64,000 bases of DNA. It comes from CAZAZQ01 sp964489705. Its GTDB lineage: Bacteria; Zixibacteria; MSB-5A5; GN15; FEB-12. The first letter of the stretch is position 1, and each line of letters opens with the position of its first letter. Made by a program: the position numbers and the translations under genes. Where the stretch lies: assembly GCA_964489705.1 (NCBI GenBank), contig CAZAZQ010000010.1, forward strand, positions 62,001 through 126,000. The letters are read 5' to 3'. Shown one piece after another: positions 47,034 to 55,191 of this stretch. The notes under the pieces were generated by a model that did not search any database, was not told where the DNA came from, and was given only the letters and a program-made list of their open reading frames with translations.

Positions 47034-47062
47034 ACAATATCCCTCGCGATGAACGGTGTCAA
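47034..47062 (-). promoter_or_regulatory. Promoter of the membrane-coil/HTH operon
   Basis: Minus strand TTGACA (47062-47057), 17-bp spacer, TATTGT (47039-47034). The start codon at 47012 follows after a short leader of about 15 bases. Confidence 0.55.
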
Positions 47063-47255
47063 GTTTGAACTTTTTTGTCATATCACAAATTTCCGCCGAT
47101 TTTCCGCACTCACCGGTTCACGAAGGAAACGATTTGACCGATTTAGTGAAAATAAAGGCATAGAGCCGCTTTTGGTCGAGATTTCTGTTTTCTCAAGCGG
47201 TTCAATATGTTATCTTACATTATGTTGGCATCCGTCGGATGTTGATGGAGGAGAA

Positions 47256-49463
47256 GTGAAAAGGGTACGCTGGTTTACAATTGTCATTCTTTTCCTGAGT
47301 TCCGCCCCGGTTTTTTCTAAAATTGCCATTCATGTGGAGTGGTCTCATTGTGCCTTTTTGGGTGACTACGTCGATATTTCTCTCATGCTCCAGAACTCCA
47401 ATCCGCCGCTTGAGATGGGAGGATATGACCTAACGTTGAAATATGATACCAACCTTACTTTTTATTCCGCAGAGATGGGGCAACTGCTGGTTGACTGTGG
47501 GTGGGAATCTTTTTCCTACTCCTCTTGTGGAATTAACTGCCTTCATCTGGTTTCCATTGCCGATATCGCCAATGGCTCGCAGCATCCGACCTGCTTTGCC
47601 GACTCTTCGGGAGAAATCGCCCGTCTGCGTTTTTGGATACCGGATAACCCCGCCCTCATTGGTGATTCGCTGAAAATCTACTGGATGTGGTACGACTGCG
47701 GAGATAATACCGTTTCCTCTCGCTTGGGAGATGTTCTCTACATTTCTTCCGACGTGTATGATGTCGACAACGGCGTACCGGTACAAATTACGCTTGATAC
47801 GACCTTGCCGACCCGGCTGGGAGCGCCGGATGAGTGCGTGACCGACAGTAACGGCGTTCAGCGGATGATTGATTTTTACAACGGGGGAGGCGTGGTCTCC
47901 AGTATTGATATGGAGCCTCCGGCGGCGTTTTGCCCGCCGGATACGACGGTGCCCATCGATTCCGGCCAATGCGGGGCGGTGGTCTATTTTGAAGCGACGG
48001 CGGTGGACGAATGTTCCTCGGTTTCCATCAGTTGTACCCCGGCGTCGGGCGACTTCTTTCCTTTGGGGACAACCCCTGTCACTTGCGTGGCTACCGATGC
48101 GGCGGGAAATACCGATACCTGTCATTTCTCCGTTACGGTAAAGGATACCGTACCTCCTGTTCTTGTCTGTAACTCCGATACAACCGTGGCAACGGAGCCG
48201 GGACAGTGCGGAGCGAACGTGTTCTATACGACCACCATGATAGAAAATTGCGGCGGGTCTTTTCATTGTACTCCGACGTCCGGTTCTTTTTTCCCGTTAG
48301 GGGTAACCGAGGTTACCTGCATGGCGGTCGATGGGGACGGGAACGGCGATATATGTTCGTTTTACGTCACGGTAGTAGACTCGGAACCGCCGGCTGTGTC
48401 ATGTCCTTCCGATACGGTGGTTGACAATTCACCGGGTGAGTGCGGCGCGACCGTGATATATGAGATACCGGCGACCGACAATTGTTCCGACGTGACTATC
48501 TCCGAAGATCCGCCCTCCGGCTCGTTCTTTTTGGTGGGCGCCACTCCGGTGCAGGTGATAGTTTCCGACAGCACCGGCAATGCCGATACCTGTCAATTTT
48601 CAGTGACCGTCAACGACATCGAACCGCCGGAGATACAATGCCCCGATGATATGGTCATCTATAACGACAGCGGCTTGTACGGAGCCATAGTCGAGTATGA
48701 GATAATCGCTCAGGACAATTGTCCGCATCCGAACGTCACGGTTGAGCCGCCGTCAGGTTCTTTCTTCCCTATCGGTACGACGCTTGTCAGCTCCGTTATC
48801 GAAGACCAATCCGGCAACACCGATAGCTGTTCGTTCACGGTGACGGTTTTGCTCAACGATCCTGACGGGGACGGCTTGCCCAACTGGGATGACAACTGCC
48901 CGAGCCGGTTCAATCCCGCACAGGAAGATTACGATGCCGACGGTGTAGGCGACAGTTGTGATAATTGTACCGATACCGACTCCGACGGCTTCGGCGATCC
49001 CGGTTTTGCGTCCAACACGTGCGGCACGGATAATTGTCCGTCCGTATTCAATCCGGGGCAAGGCGACGCCGACGCGGATGGAATAGGCGATGCCTGCGAT
49101 TCCTGTACCGACACCGACGGTGACGGATACGGTAATCCCGGTTTTCCGGAAAACGATTGTCCCCTCGATAATTGTCCTGACAATTACAATCCCGACCAAG
49201 CGGATACCGACGGCGACGGGGTAGGAGATGCCTGTTGTTGTGTGGAAGAGCGCGGCAATGTCGATGGGGATGCCGGTGACGTGGTGACCGTTGCCGATTT
49301 AACGAGGTTAGTAAATTATCTCTTCAAAGGAGGAGAAACTCCTCCTTGTCCGAAAGAAGCCAACGTCGACGGCGACAGCGAGGAAAGCATCAACGTCGCC
49401 GACTTGACCTACCTTGCCGCTTACCTCTTTGGAGAAGGACCGCCGCCTCCGGCGTGCTTCTGA
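47256..49463 (+). CDS. Secreted HYR/thrombospondin type 3/dockerin protein
   Basis: 735 residues from GTG 47256, chosen for GGAGGAGAA just upstream and the signal peptide MKRVRWFTIVILFLSSAPVF. Residues ~22-205 are a cohesin-like beta domain with paired Cys. Four HYR repeats follow (each opening with a PP...CP/CN pair and closing GNTDTCHFSVTV-like). Three thrombospondin type 3 Asp-rich Ca2+ repeats (DPDGDGLPNWDDNCP; DADGIGDACD) and two dockerin loops (VVTVADLTRLVNYL; SINVADLTYLAAYL) end it. It is an extracellular calcium-stabilised adhesion or scaffold protein by domain make-up; no enzyme site. Confidence 0.9.
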   Translation: MKRVRWFTIVILFLSSAPVFSKIAIHVEWSHCAFLGDYVDISLMLQNSNPPLEMGGYDLTLKYDTNLTFYSAEMGQLLVDCGWESFSYSSCGINCLHLVSIADIANGSQHPTCFADSSGEIARLRFWIPDNPALIGDSLKIYWMWYDCGDNTVSSRLGDVLYISSDVYDVDNGVPVQITLDTTLPTRLGAPDECVTDSNGVQRMIDFYNGGGVVSSIDMEPPAAFCPPDTTVPIDSGQCGAVVYFEATAVDECSSVSISCTPASGDFFPLGTTPVTCVATDAAGNTDTCHFSVTVKDTVPPVLVCNSDTTVATEPGQCGANVFYTTTMIENCGGSFHCTPTSGSFFPLGVTEVTCMAVDGDGNGDICSFYVTVVDSEPPAVSCPSDTVVDNSPGECGATVIYEIPATDNCSDVTISEDPPSGSFFLVGATPVQVIVSDSTGNADTCQFSVTVNDIEPPEIQCPDDMVIYNDSGLYGAIVEYEIIAQDNCPHPNVTVEPPSGSFFPIGTTLVSSVIEDQSGNTDSCSFTVTVLLNDPDGDGLPNWDDNCPSRFNPAQEDYDADGVGDSCDNCTDTDSDGFGDPGFASNTCGTDNCPSVFNPGQGDADADGIGDACDSCTDTDGDGYGNPGFPENDCPLDNCPDNYNPDQADTDGDGVGDACCCVEERGNVDGDAGDVVTVADLTRLVNYLFKGGETPPCPKEANVDGDSEESINVADLTYLAAYLFGEGPPPPACF

Positions 49464-49502
49464 GAAGGAGCCCGTAACTCCTACCCCTGATTTCTCTTCA
49501 AT

Positions 49503-50831
49503 TTATCGAGGAATGGGACCCCATGCCGGGTTGCTGCAGGTACCGGTTTTGGTCAGGCGTCGTTGTTTTCTTCCCGTTACGTCCATTGTGTAAATGTCGG
49601 GTGAGCCGAGACGGGTAGAGGTGAAAATAATATGTTTCCCGTCGGGTGAGAAATGGGGATTTTCGTTCATACCGACTTCGGTAAGAATGCGATAATCGGT
49701 GCCTGAGGTGTCAATCGAAGCGATATCGAACCGCCCCGATTTGGTGCGGCTGACGAAGACGATGCGGTCGCTCCGGTGGGACCAGACGGGAGAATCGTTA
49801 TAGCCGCCGGTGTAAGTCAAGCGGTGAACATCCAAGCCGTCGGAGTTCATAATGTAAATTTGCGGGTACCCCGACCGGTCGGAAGAAAAGGCGATGAAAC
49901 GCCCATCCGGAGACCAGGTAGGCGAGGTGTCTATCGCCCAATGGTAGGTCAGCCGCTTGATGATTCTTCCTTTGGTGTCCAGCACGTAAATTTCAGAGTT
50001 ACCGTCTTTGGTGAGAACGCACGCAATTTCCTGTCCGTCGGGGGAAACCGCAGGAGCGGCGATTATGCCGGGGTAGCTCGCAACGCGGGTGATTTTGCCG
50101 TTGGCGATGGTCACTTTGTACAACTGCGGGTCGCCGTCCATGTAACTTGTAAAATAAATCTCTTTCCCGTCGGGAGAGAAAGCGGGGGAGAGGTTGATGG
50201 ATCCGGTATGAGTAAGTTGCCGTTCGTTGGCGCCGTCGTAGTCGGCGATGAAAAGTTCTTTGGCGTTACGAATTTTTTTGATATAGGCTATTTTGGTACG
50301 GAAGATTCCTTTCTCGCCGGTCAAGACGCGGACGATCTCGTTGGCAATGTCGTGTCCCAACTCACGCCAGAGTTCTTTAGGTTCTTCTTGGACGCCTTTG
50401 GCGAACTGTTGTTTTCGGGCGGTATCGAACAGGCGCCATCGTACGCGAAGGTTTCGCCCCGGGAATTCCGCTTCCAATTTGACCAGGTACGTTGCTCCCA
50501 GTCGTTGCCAGCCCAAGAGGTCGAGTTCGACAATTTCGTAGACCCGCAGGTAGAAGGTATCAATCGGCACCAGCTCGAAGTCGGCGTAAAAGTCCACGTC
50601 ATTCTGCACGATTCTGGTTACATACGTCATAAGGGTGGAATCTTTTGCCGTGATATATTGAGTGCCGATATATTTCATTTCATCGACCCCGATTTTGGTC
50701 GGCTGGAACCCTCCCGTAATCGTGTCGAAGAAAATGTTGCGGACGTAGTCGCCTTGCGCCTTGACGCTCGTCGGCGCAGTGAAAAGGAGAGTCAAAACTA
50801 TACTTATGAGCAGAGACGTTCGTTTCATCAT
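49503..50831 (-). CDS. tolB: TolB-like beta-propeller protein
   Basis: 442 residues with signal peptide MMKRTSLLISIVLTLLFTAP. An N-terminal domain (~30-170) precedes a propeller with repeated blades (FSPDGKEIYFTSY, VSPDGQEIACVL, WSPDGRFIAFSS, FSPDGKHIIFTS, and a degenerate WSHRSDRIVFVS). This is TolB, the periplasmic member of the Tol system that pulls in the outer membrane during division. It is the last gene of the tolQ-R-TonB/A-B operon; no pal follows. Confidence 0.92.
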   Translation of the reverse strand: MMKRTSLLISIVLTLLFTAPTSVKAQGDYVRNIFFDTITGGFQPTKIGVDEMKYIGTQYITAKDSTLMTYVTRIVQNDVDFYADFELVPIDTFYLRVYEIVELDLLGWQRLGATYLVKLEAEFPGRNLRVRWRLFDTARKQQFAKGVQEEPKELWRELGHDIANEIVRVLTGEKGIFRTKIAYIKKIRNAKELFIADYDGANERQLTHTGSINLSPAFSPDGKEIYFTSYMDGDPQLYKVTIANGKITRVASYPGIIAAPAVSPDGQEIACVLTKDGNSEIYVLDTKGRIIKRLTYHWAIDTSPTWSPDGRFIAFSSDRSGYPQIYIMNSDGLDVHRLTYTGGYNDSPVWSHRSDRIVFVSRTKSGRFDIASIDTSGTDYRILTEVGMNENPHFSPDGKHIIFTSTRLGSPDIYTMDVTGRKQRRLTKTGTCSNPAWGPIPR

Positions 50832-50842
50832 GGATACATCAA

Positions 50843-51535
50843 TTACCTGTTTTTGAAGGGTACGGTTATGCCGATGATTTCATCCCGGAACTCCCGCGGC
50901 AACGGAGGGAAGGGGGCGGAGCGTTCGATTGCCTGAAGACACGCTCTGTCGAAGGCGGGAATGCCGGACGGCTCGACGACTTTCAAATCTATCACTCGTC
51001 CTGAGCGGAGCACCTGGAAATAGACCACACAGACCAACGTCCCGTCGTACATGACCGGGTTTCGCCAGTTACCGGCGATTTTATTGAATGCTTGAGTGAA
51101 CCAGTACGGATAGTTGAAGGAAGCGTTGTCGATGGTTGCTCCCTGGAAAGGAGAGCCGCTGCCGGTGGCGGGCGTTTCAATCGTTTGTTCGGTCTTTTCG
51201 GTTTGGTTGGTTGCCGGGGACACGGTTTTTTGAGGAGCGGGTTGTTTTTTCTTTTTCGGCTTTTTCTTCTTGGTTAACGTCGCAGCTTTTTTGACGGTCG
51301 AAGGAGCGTCGATGGGAATCTCCGGGAGAACATCAGTCAGCGCTTCGGGGATAGGGGTGGGGGGGATGGCTTGAGGTTGCACCGGGGGAAGTTGCCGCTG
51401 GGGGAGAGAAGTTAGAGAGACACGGATGACTTCGTCATACGGGTAATTCTTTTTTATTTCAAAAGGAGCTATCACCATGGTTGCCGCAATAATAATGAGA
51501 TGCAAAAGCAATGACAATAAGATATCCTGTTTCAT
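50843..51535 (-). CDS. TonB/TolA-like energy-transducing protein
   Basis: 230 residues. N-terminal helix (LLSLLLHLIIIAATMVIAPF) with the His that contacts the ExbB/TolQ complex, then a long Pro/Lys linker (KKKKPKKKKQPAPQK) to cross the periplasm. The TonB C-terminal fold follows (VYFQVLRSGRVIDLKVVEPS; FDRACLQAIERSAPFPPLP). Its place between tolR and tolB argues for the TolA role, while the fold is TonB-type; such mixed proteins are usual outside proteobacteria. Confidence 0.88.
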   Translation of the reverse strand: MKQDILLSLLLHLIIIAATMVIAPFEIKKNYPYDEVIRVSLTSLPQRQLPPVQPQAIPPTPIPEALTDVLPEIPIDAPSTVKKAATLTKKKKPKKKKQPAPQKTVSPATNQTEKTEQTIETPATGSGSPFQGATIDNASFNYPYWFTQAFNKIAGNWRNPVMYDGTLVCVVYFQVLRSGRVIDLKVVEPSGIPAFDRACLQAIERSAPFPPLPREFRDEIIGITVPFKNR

Positions 51536-51539
51536 GTCA

Positions 51540-51974
51540 TCACCGTCGAGAACCGCTCCTGCCGCTTTTTTCGTGTCGTGCCGTGACCAAGCCGATCGAC
51601 TCGATACCCATATCTTTCAATCGTCCGATAACGTCGATTGCCACTCCGTAAGCCACCGCTGAATCTCCCCTGAGGTAGACGTTGGCGGTATTCTTAGCGT
51701 TCATTGCTTCTTTGAGCGCTTTTTCGAAATTTTCGGGGCGGGTCCAGACGTCGTTGACATATATTCCCCCCTTGGCGTCGATGGTGACGACGATGCCTTC
51801 CGCTTCTTCTTCAATTGCCGCCGCTTTGGTTTTCGGAAGGTTGACTTCGATACCGGACTGAAGGAGAGGCGCCGAAATCATGAAGATAATCAACAGCACC
51901 AGCACCACGTCCACGAGGTTGGTAATGTTGATGTCCGCAAGCGCTTTGTATGTCCGCGGTTTCGGTCGGCGCAT
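51540..51974 (-). CDS. tolR: ExbD/TolR biopolymer transport protein
   Basis: 144 residues from ATG 51974; AAGGAGT lies 8 bases upstream and the start overlaps the tolQ stop (ATGA). One helix carries the essential Asp in NITNLVDVVLVLLIIFM. The periplasmic domain is EVNLPKTKAAA to the end. It works with TolQ to turn proton flow into motion of the TonB/TolA-like protein. Confidence 0.95.
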   Translation of the reverse strand: MRRPKPRTYKALADINITNLVDVVLVLLIIFMISAPLLQSGIEVNLPKTKAAAIEEEAEGIVVTIDAKGGIYVNDVWTRPENFEKALKEAMNAKNTANVYLRGDSAVAYGVAIDVIGRLKDMGIESIGLVTARHEKSGRSGSRR

Positions 51975-52690
51975 CAGAGTGACTCCTTCTTGGCGCGGGC
52001 AAGAAATTCCAAGATAAAGCTGTTGCAATAGTCGTTGATGAACTTCAACTTGTTGTTTGCCCAGTTAAAAGCGATAACGGCAGGGATAGCCGCTCCCAAG
52101 CCGACGATGGTCGCCAGCAAGGCTTCCGCAATGCCGGGGGCGACGATTGCCAGCGAGGCGGAACCGCGCTCGCCGATAGACCAGAACGAGTCCATAATGC
52201 CGACGACGGTGCCCAACAAGCCCATAAAAGGAGCGGAATTGGCGGTGGTTGCCAGAAAGATGACTTTTTTCTCAAGCTTACCCATCTCCTCGGTAAGATT
52301 TTTTTCCATCGTCATCTCGAGGATTTCAAAGTCGTTGGCATCCAACGAACGGGTCTTCTCCTGAAGAGCTCCTCCTTCGTTTTTTATCTCAAACAGGCTG
52401 CGCAATTCGGTGTATCCCGCCGTGAAGATTCTTGCCAAGGGAGAATCAGCGTGAGACTTGGCTTGCCCGACCGCTTCGGAGAGTTGACGGCTGCGACGAA
52501 AAGTATGTAAGAAAGCTTTGCTGTCACGGTCGACCGCTTTGAATTGCCGCCACTTGTGGAAGATAATGACCCAGGAAACAAACGACATGGCGGTTAGAAC
52601 CAAAAGGATAATGATACCGAAGGCCGAGGATTGACCTATTATTTTCCACACCGAACCGGAAAAGATACTTGCTGTTATCATGTAATTCAT
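51974..52690 (-). CDS. tolQ: ExbB/TolQ proton-channel protein
   Basis: 238 residues. Three helices: ~22-45 (GIIILLVLTAMSFVSWVII), and a pair at ~140-165 and ~175-200. The family core reads ATTANSAPFMGLLGTVVGIM, then GIAEALLATIVGLGAAIPAV, with the conserved Thr/Glu-region motifs. It forms the pentameric motor around TolR. A promoter lies about 80 bases upstream; it is the first gene of the Tol operon. An ATG three codons in is an equal start. Confidence 0.95.
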   Translation of the reverse strand: MNYMITASIFSGSVWKIIGQSSAFGIIILLVLTAMSFVSWVIIFHKWRQFKAVDRDSKAFLHTFRRSRQLSEAVGQAKSHADSPLARIFTAGYTELRSLFEIKNEGGALQEKTRSLDANDFEILEMTMEKNLTEEMGKLEKKVIFLATTANSAPFMGLLGTVVGIMDSFWSIGERGSASLAIVAPGIAEALLATIVGLGAAIPAVIAFNWANNKLKFINDYCNSFILEFLARAKKESL

Positions 52691-52771
52691 ACCTGTTTGT
52701 ACACATTATTGGTTTTATCGTTTTCGCTTCGCACAAGCCGACATTCCTGACGAACCTGTTCATTTTTCCCG

Positions 52772-52799
52772 AAAATAGGTAGAAATCGTCGTCGGTCAA
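52772..52799 (-). promoter_or_regulatory. Promoter of the Tol operon
   Basis: Minus strand TTGACC (52799-52794), 16-bp spacer, TATTTT (52777-52772). It gives a leader of about 75 bases to tolQ and is divergent from the lipoprotein promoter. Confidence 0.48.
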
Positions 52800-52868
52800 C
52801 AAAAACCGCCGAAACTTCTCCCTTACCTTTTTACGATGATTTCACCAAAAATATGAAACAAATTTCCC

Positions 52869-52896
52869 TTGACGACATCGATGCGGGAAATATCTT
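52869..52896 (+). promoter_or_regulatory. Promoter of the small lipoprotein gene
   Basis: TTGACG (52869-52874), 16-bp spacer, TATCTT (52891-52896). The -10 is identical to that of the gene at 740-3028. Confidence 0.5.
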
Positions 52897-52944
52897 TCAT
52901 TCTCACAAGAGAAAAGGACTTCAAGAAGAAAGAAGAGGTTGAAC

Positions 52945-53151
52945 ATGAAGAAGTTTGCGATGATATTGGCTGCCGGTGCTTTGATAAGCGCCATCGGTAT
53001 CGGGTGCGGGAAAAAGGAAAGCTCCGAACACATGGGGAAAGAGCCGCCCGAAGTGAAGAAAGCCGAAACGATGGACAGCACTCGTTTGGACTCCGCCGTC
53101 GATACCATGCAGGAGCATATGACCGACAGTATGGCGCACGACAGCATGTAA
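52945..53151 (+). CDS. Small Met/His/Asp-rich lipoprotein
   Basis: 68 residues from ATG 52945 with AAGAGG upstream. Lipoprotein signal ends AIGIGC, followed by GKKESS. The mature ~48 residues are acidic and hold five Met and two His in the tail (TMQEHMTDSMAHDSM). No family recognised. It is not Pal, as the OmpA-like domain is absent. The Met/His content suggests soft-metal binding, an inference only. It has its own promoter and terminator opposite the Tol operon. Confidence 0.75.
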   Translation: MKKFAMILAAGALISAIGIGCGKKESSEHMGKEPPEVKKAETMDSTRLDSAVDTMQEHMTDSMAHDSM

Positions 53152-53173
53152 CGATTATCCTGATGCGACAAAT

Positions 53174-53210
53174 AAAATGCCTCTCGCCCTTGCCGGACGG
53201 GAGGCATTTT
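53174..53210. terminator. Bidirectional terminator
   Basis: AAAATGCCTC pairs with GAGGCATTTT (10 bp), between the lipoprotein gene and the convergent MutL operon end; A-run and T-run flank the stem. Confidence 0.82.
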
Positions 53211-53249
53211 TCACAGGGGAAGAGAATAATACGAAAACTTGTAGCCTAT

Positions 53250-54383
53250 TTACCCTTCTATCATTTCGACGTTGGCGCGCGGGACAATCGCCCGTTCGCC
53301 GGTGTCGGTGAACTCTACTTCCAGGACTCGCGCCATCGATTCCGATTCGAGTTTTTGAAGCGGCGCCGGTAAATCCACCACCGTTCCCAATCTTCCGAAA
53401 TAGGGGTGGCGAATGACACGTACCGGCGAACCGATAGCCAAGCCTCCTATGGTGGCTTTTTCTTCTTCGACTTCGGCGGCTTTTTCAGCCGGGTGAGGAA
53501 TAACCACCTCGGGACGGATGACCCCGGCGCGGATCTGCGTTGCCCCGTTCATACACGCCATTTCTCCTTCGTGCCGTTTGAGCAGGTCGAACGTTTTCTG
53601 CGCCATGGTGATTTTACCGAAGCCTTCCGTTACGACGAGGGTGATGTCGATATCTTCGGAACCGGTAATAGCGACCCCGATGTCGTAGCCGAGGAAGTCG
53701 CGCAGGTCTTTATCGTCGAAACCGCCGATGACGATGCCGCGGACTCCGACAGCAATCGCTTTTTTCATCGCCGCCGCCGTTACCAGCGAGCCGCCGACGA
53801 TGATTTTATCTTTCAACTCCGGTGTGATAAACTGCTCGTCAAGTACCGTGGCGTTGTCCGGCGTTACTACCTTGATATTGCCCGACGTTTCTCCGCCAAT
53901 CCCGAAGATCCCCTGAACGAAACTTGCCACACAGGAGACCACCACCCCTTCATCGGGGATGATTTCGGTCACCTCACCTTGAATATAGGCTTTCACTTCC
54001 ACCGGAATCGGTAAGCCGCGGAGAAGCACCTGTCCGGTGATGTTCGAAATCGACTCGATGCTTCCGCTGATGGTCGACTTACAGGTGGTTGACCAGCTTT
54101 TGATGATGGGGAACTTCTTTATGGCGATAACTTCGTTTTCTTCGACCGGGTCTCCCTCTTTCTTCACCATGAAGTCAAAAATATCTTCCGGGGGGATGCC
54201 CAGTTTGTTTGCTACGTTTATCGGGACGACATTTCCGGGCAGTTCGGTGCGGGCGACGACATCGTCAGGGTTGACTTTGTCGCCAATGTTTACAACCACT
54301 TTACCCTTAAGAGGGAGAATACGTCTTTTTTCAACCAGTAATTGTTCGGTAACTTTCAATCCCGGCGTATACGCGTGGGCCAT
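53250..54383 (-). CDS. Conserved protein of the MutL cassette, barrel-sandwich N-terminus
   Basis: 377 residues, no signal peptide or helix anchor. Residues ~1-75 look like a barrel-sandwich hybrid (PLKGKVVVNIGDKVNPDDVV). The middle has an alpha/beta part (GSLVTAAAMKKAIAVGVRGI; ITGSEDIDITLVVTEGFGKI; NGATQIRAGVIRPEVV). The end has a KOW-like segment (SPVRVIRHPYFGRLGTVVDL). I do not recognise a named function. It lies 31 bases after the membrane-protein gene in the MutL operon, so the three likely work together. It is cytoplasmic by composition. Confidence 0.72.
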   Translation of the reverse strand: MAHAYTPGLKVTEQLLVEKRRILPLKGKVVVNIGDKVNPDDVVARTELPGNVVPINVANKLGIPPEDIFDFMVKKEGDPVEENEVIAIKKFPIIKSWSTTCKSTISGSIESISNITGQVLLRGLPIPVEVKAYIQGEVTEIIPDEGVVVSCVASFVQGIFGIGGETSGNIKVVTPDNATVLDEQFITPELKDKIIVGGSLVTAAAMKKAIAVGVRGIVIGGFDDKDLRDFLGYDIGVAITGSEDIDITLVVTEGFGKITMAQKTFDLLKRHEGEMACMNGATQIRAGVIRPEVVIPHPAEKAAEVEEEKATIGGLAIGSPVRVIRHPYFGRLGTVVDLPAPLQKLESESMARVLEVEFTDTGERAIVPRANVEMIEG

Positions 54384-54414
54384 GATTATCCTTCCTGTAT
54401 AAAAGCGTGGTTCA

Positions 54415-55191
54415 TCATCTTTTCTTTTTGAAGTGGCGGCGCAATACGATGAGAATCACCAACAGCAACGCCACTCCGAGATACAGGTATATTTTCTTTC
54501 GAGCTTGTCGTTCATTTTGTCCGCTTGCATCTGGTATCTCAATGTCAGCTACTTTTACCGTTTCCTTTGGCAAGGCCGCTTCAACATTCTCGGTGGAAAA
54601 GGAGCTGACGATTTGTTCGAATACTTTCTTGTTTTCTTCAAAGGTCGAAACGGGGGAATAGAAATAAAAGTTGGCGATGCCTTTCTCATAGAACTTCATG
54701 ACAAGAAGATGCTTTTTGATGACCTTGCCTTGTTCGATGATGTCGCTCAGAATGGAAATGGTATTGGTCTGCTTGTTGTAGCTGGGGGTGTTGGTCTTGA
54801 TATCGGTCAGGAAGTCCGCAACCGGATAGTACTTGACATCTTCTCCGAATTCCCGGCTCAATTTCTTCAGAACCGAGTCGACTTGTTTTTGAGTGAATGC
54901 CCCGACGGTGTCGACCGTGAGGATGAGATACGCTTTCGAAAAGAACTGCGGGGCATCCTTGACGGCAAAAGCGGCATCATAATCGAGAATCGTCTTACCG
55001 GCTTTGTTGCGCAGCAGGAAGGCATCGACGAGCTCGTAATTCACCTGCGCCCAGTCGTCCGGATAGGAGATGTAAAAATTCCCCTTGAAACTGACGTAGG
55101 TTTGAGAAGCACCGACGGATGCCGGTACCACGACCAGTAAAACGAGCAGCCCGAGTATGATGTGTTTTCTTCTCATCTTCGGTTTTCTCAC
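54415..55191 (-). CDS. Secreted protein with C-terminal membrane anchor, MutL cassette
   Basis: 258 residues from GTG 55191, overlapping the mutL stop by 4 bases; ATG 55176 is an alternative. A signal peptide (IILGLLVLLVVVPASVG) leads to a ~185-residue PsbP/Mog1-like alpha-beta domain (FKGNFYISYPDDWAQVNYE; YFYSPVSTFEENKKVFEQIV). A C-terminal helix (IYLYLGVALLLVILIVL) with basic tail RRHFKKKR ends it. So most of it faces the periplasm. The helix-plus-basic tail is also the shape of an exosortase substrate, but no motif before it is recognised. Confidence 0.75.
   Translation of the reverse strand: MRKPKMRRKHIILGLLVLLVVVPASVGASQTYVSFKGNFYISYPDDWAQVNYELVDAFLLRNKAGKTILDYDAAFAVKDAPQFFSKAYLILTVDTVGAFTQKQVDSVLKKLSREFGEDVKYYPVADFLTDIKTNTPSYNKQTNTISILSDIIEQGKVIKKHLLVMKFYEKGIANFYFYSPVSTFEENKKVFEQIVSSFSTENVEAALPKETVKVADIEIPDASGQNERQARKKIYLYLGVALLLVILIVLRRHFKKKR

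Noticed and set aside
52945..53151. Small lipoprotein as Pal
   Set aside because: Too short and without the OmpA-like peptidoglycan-binding domain.
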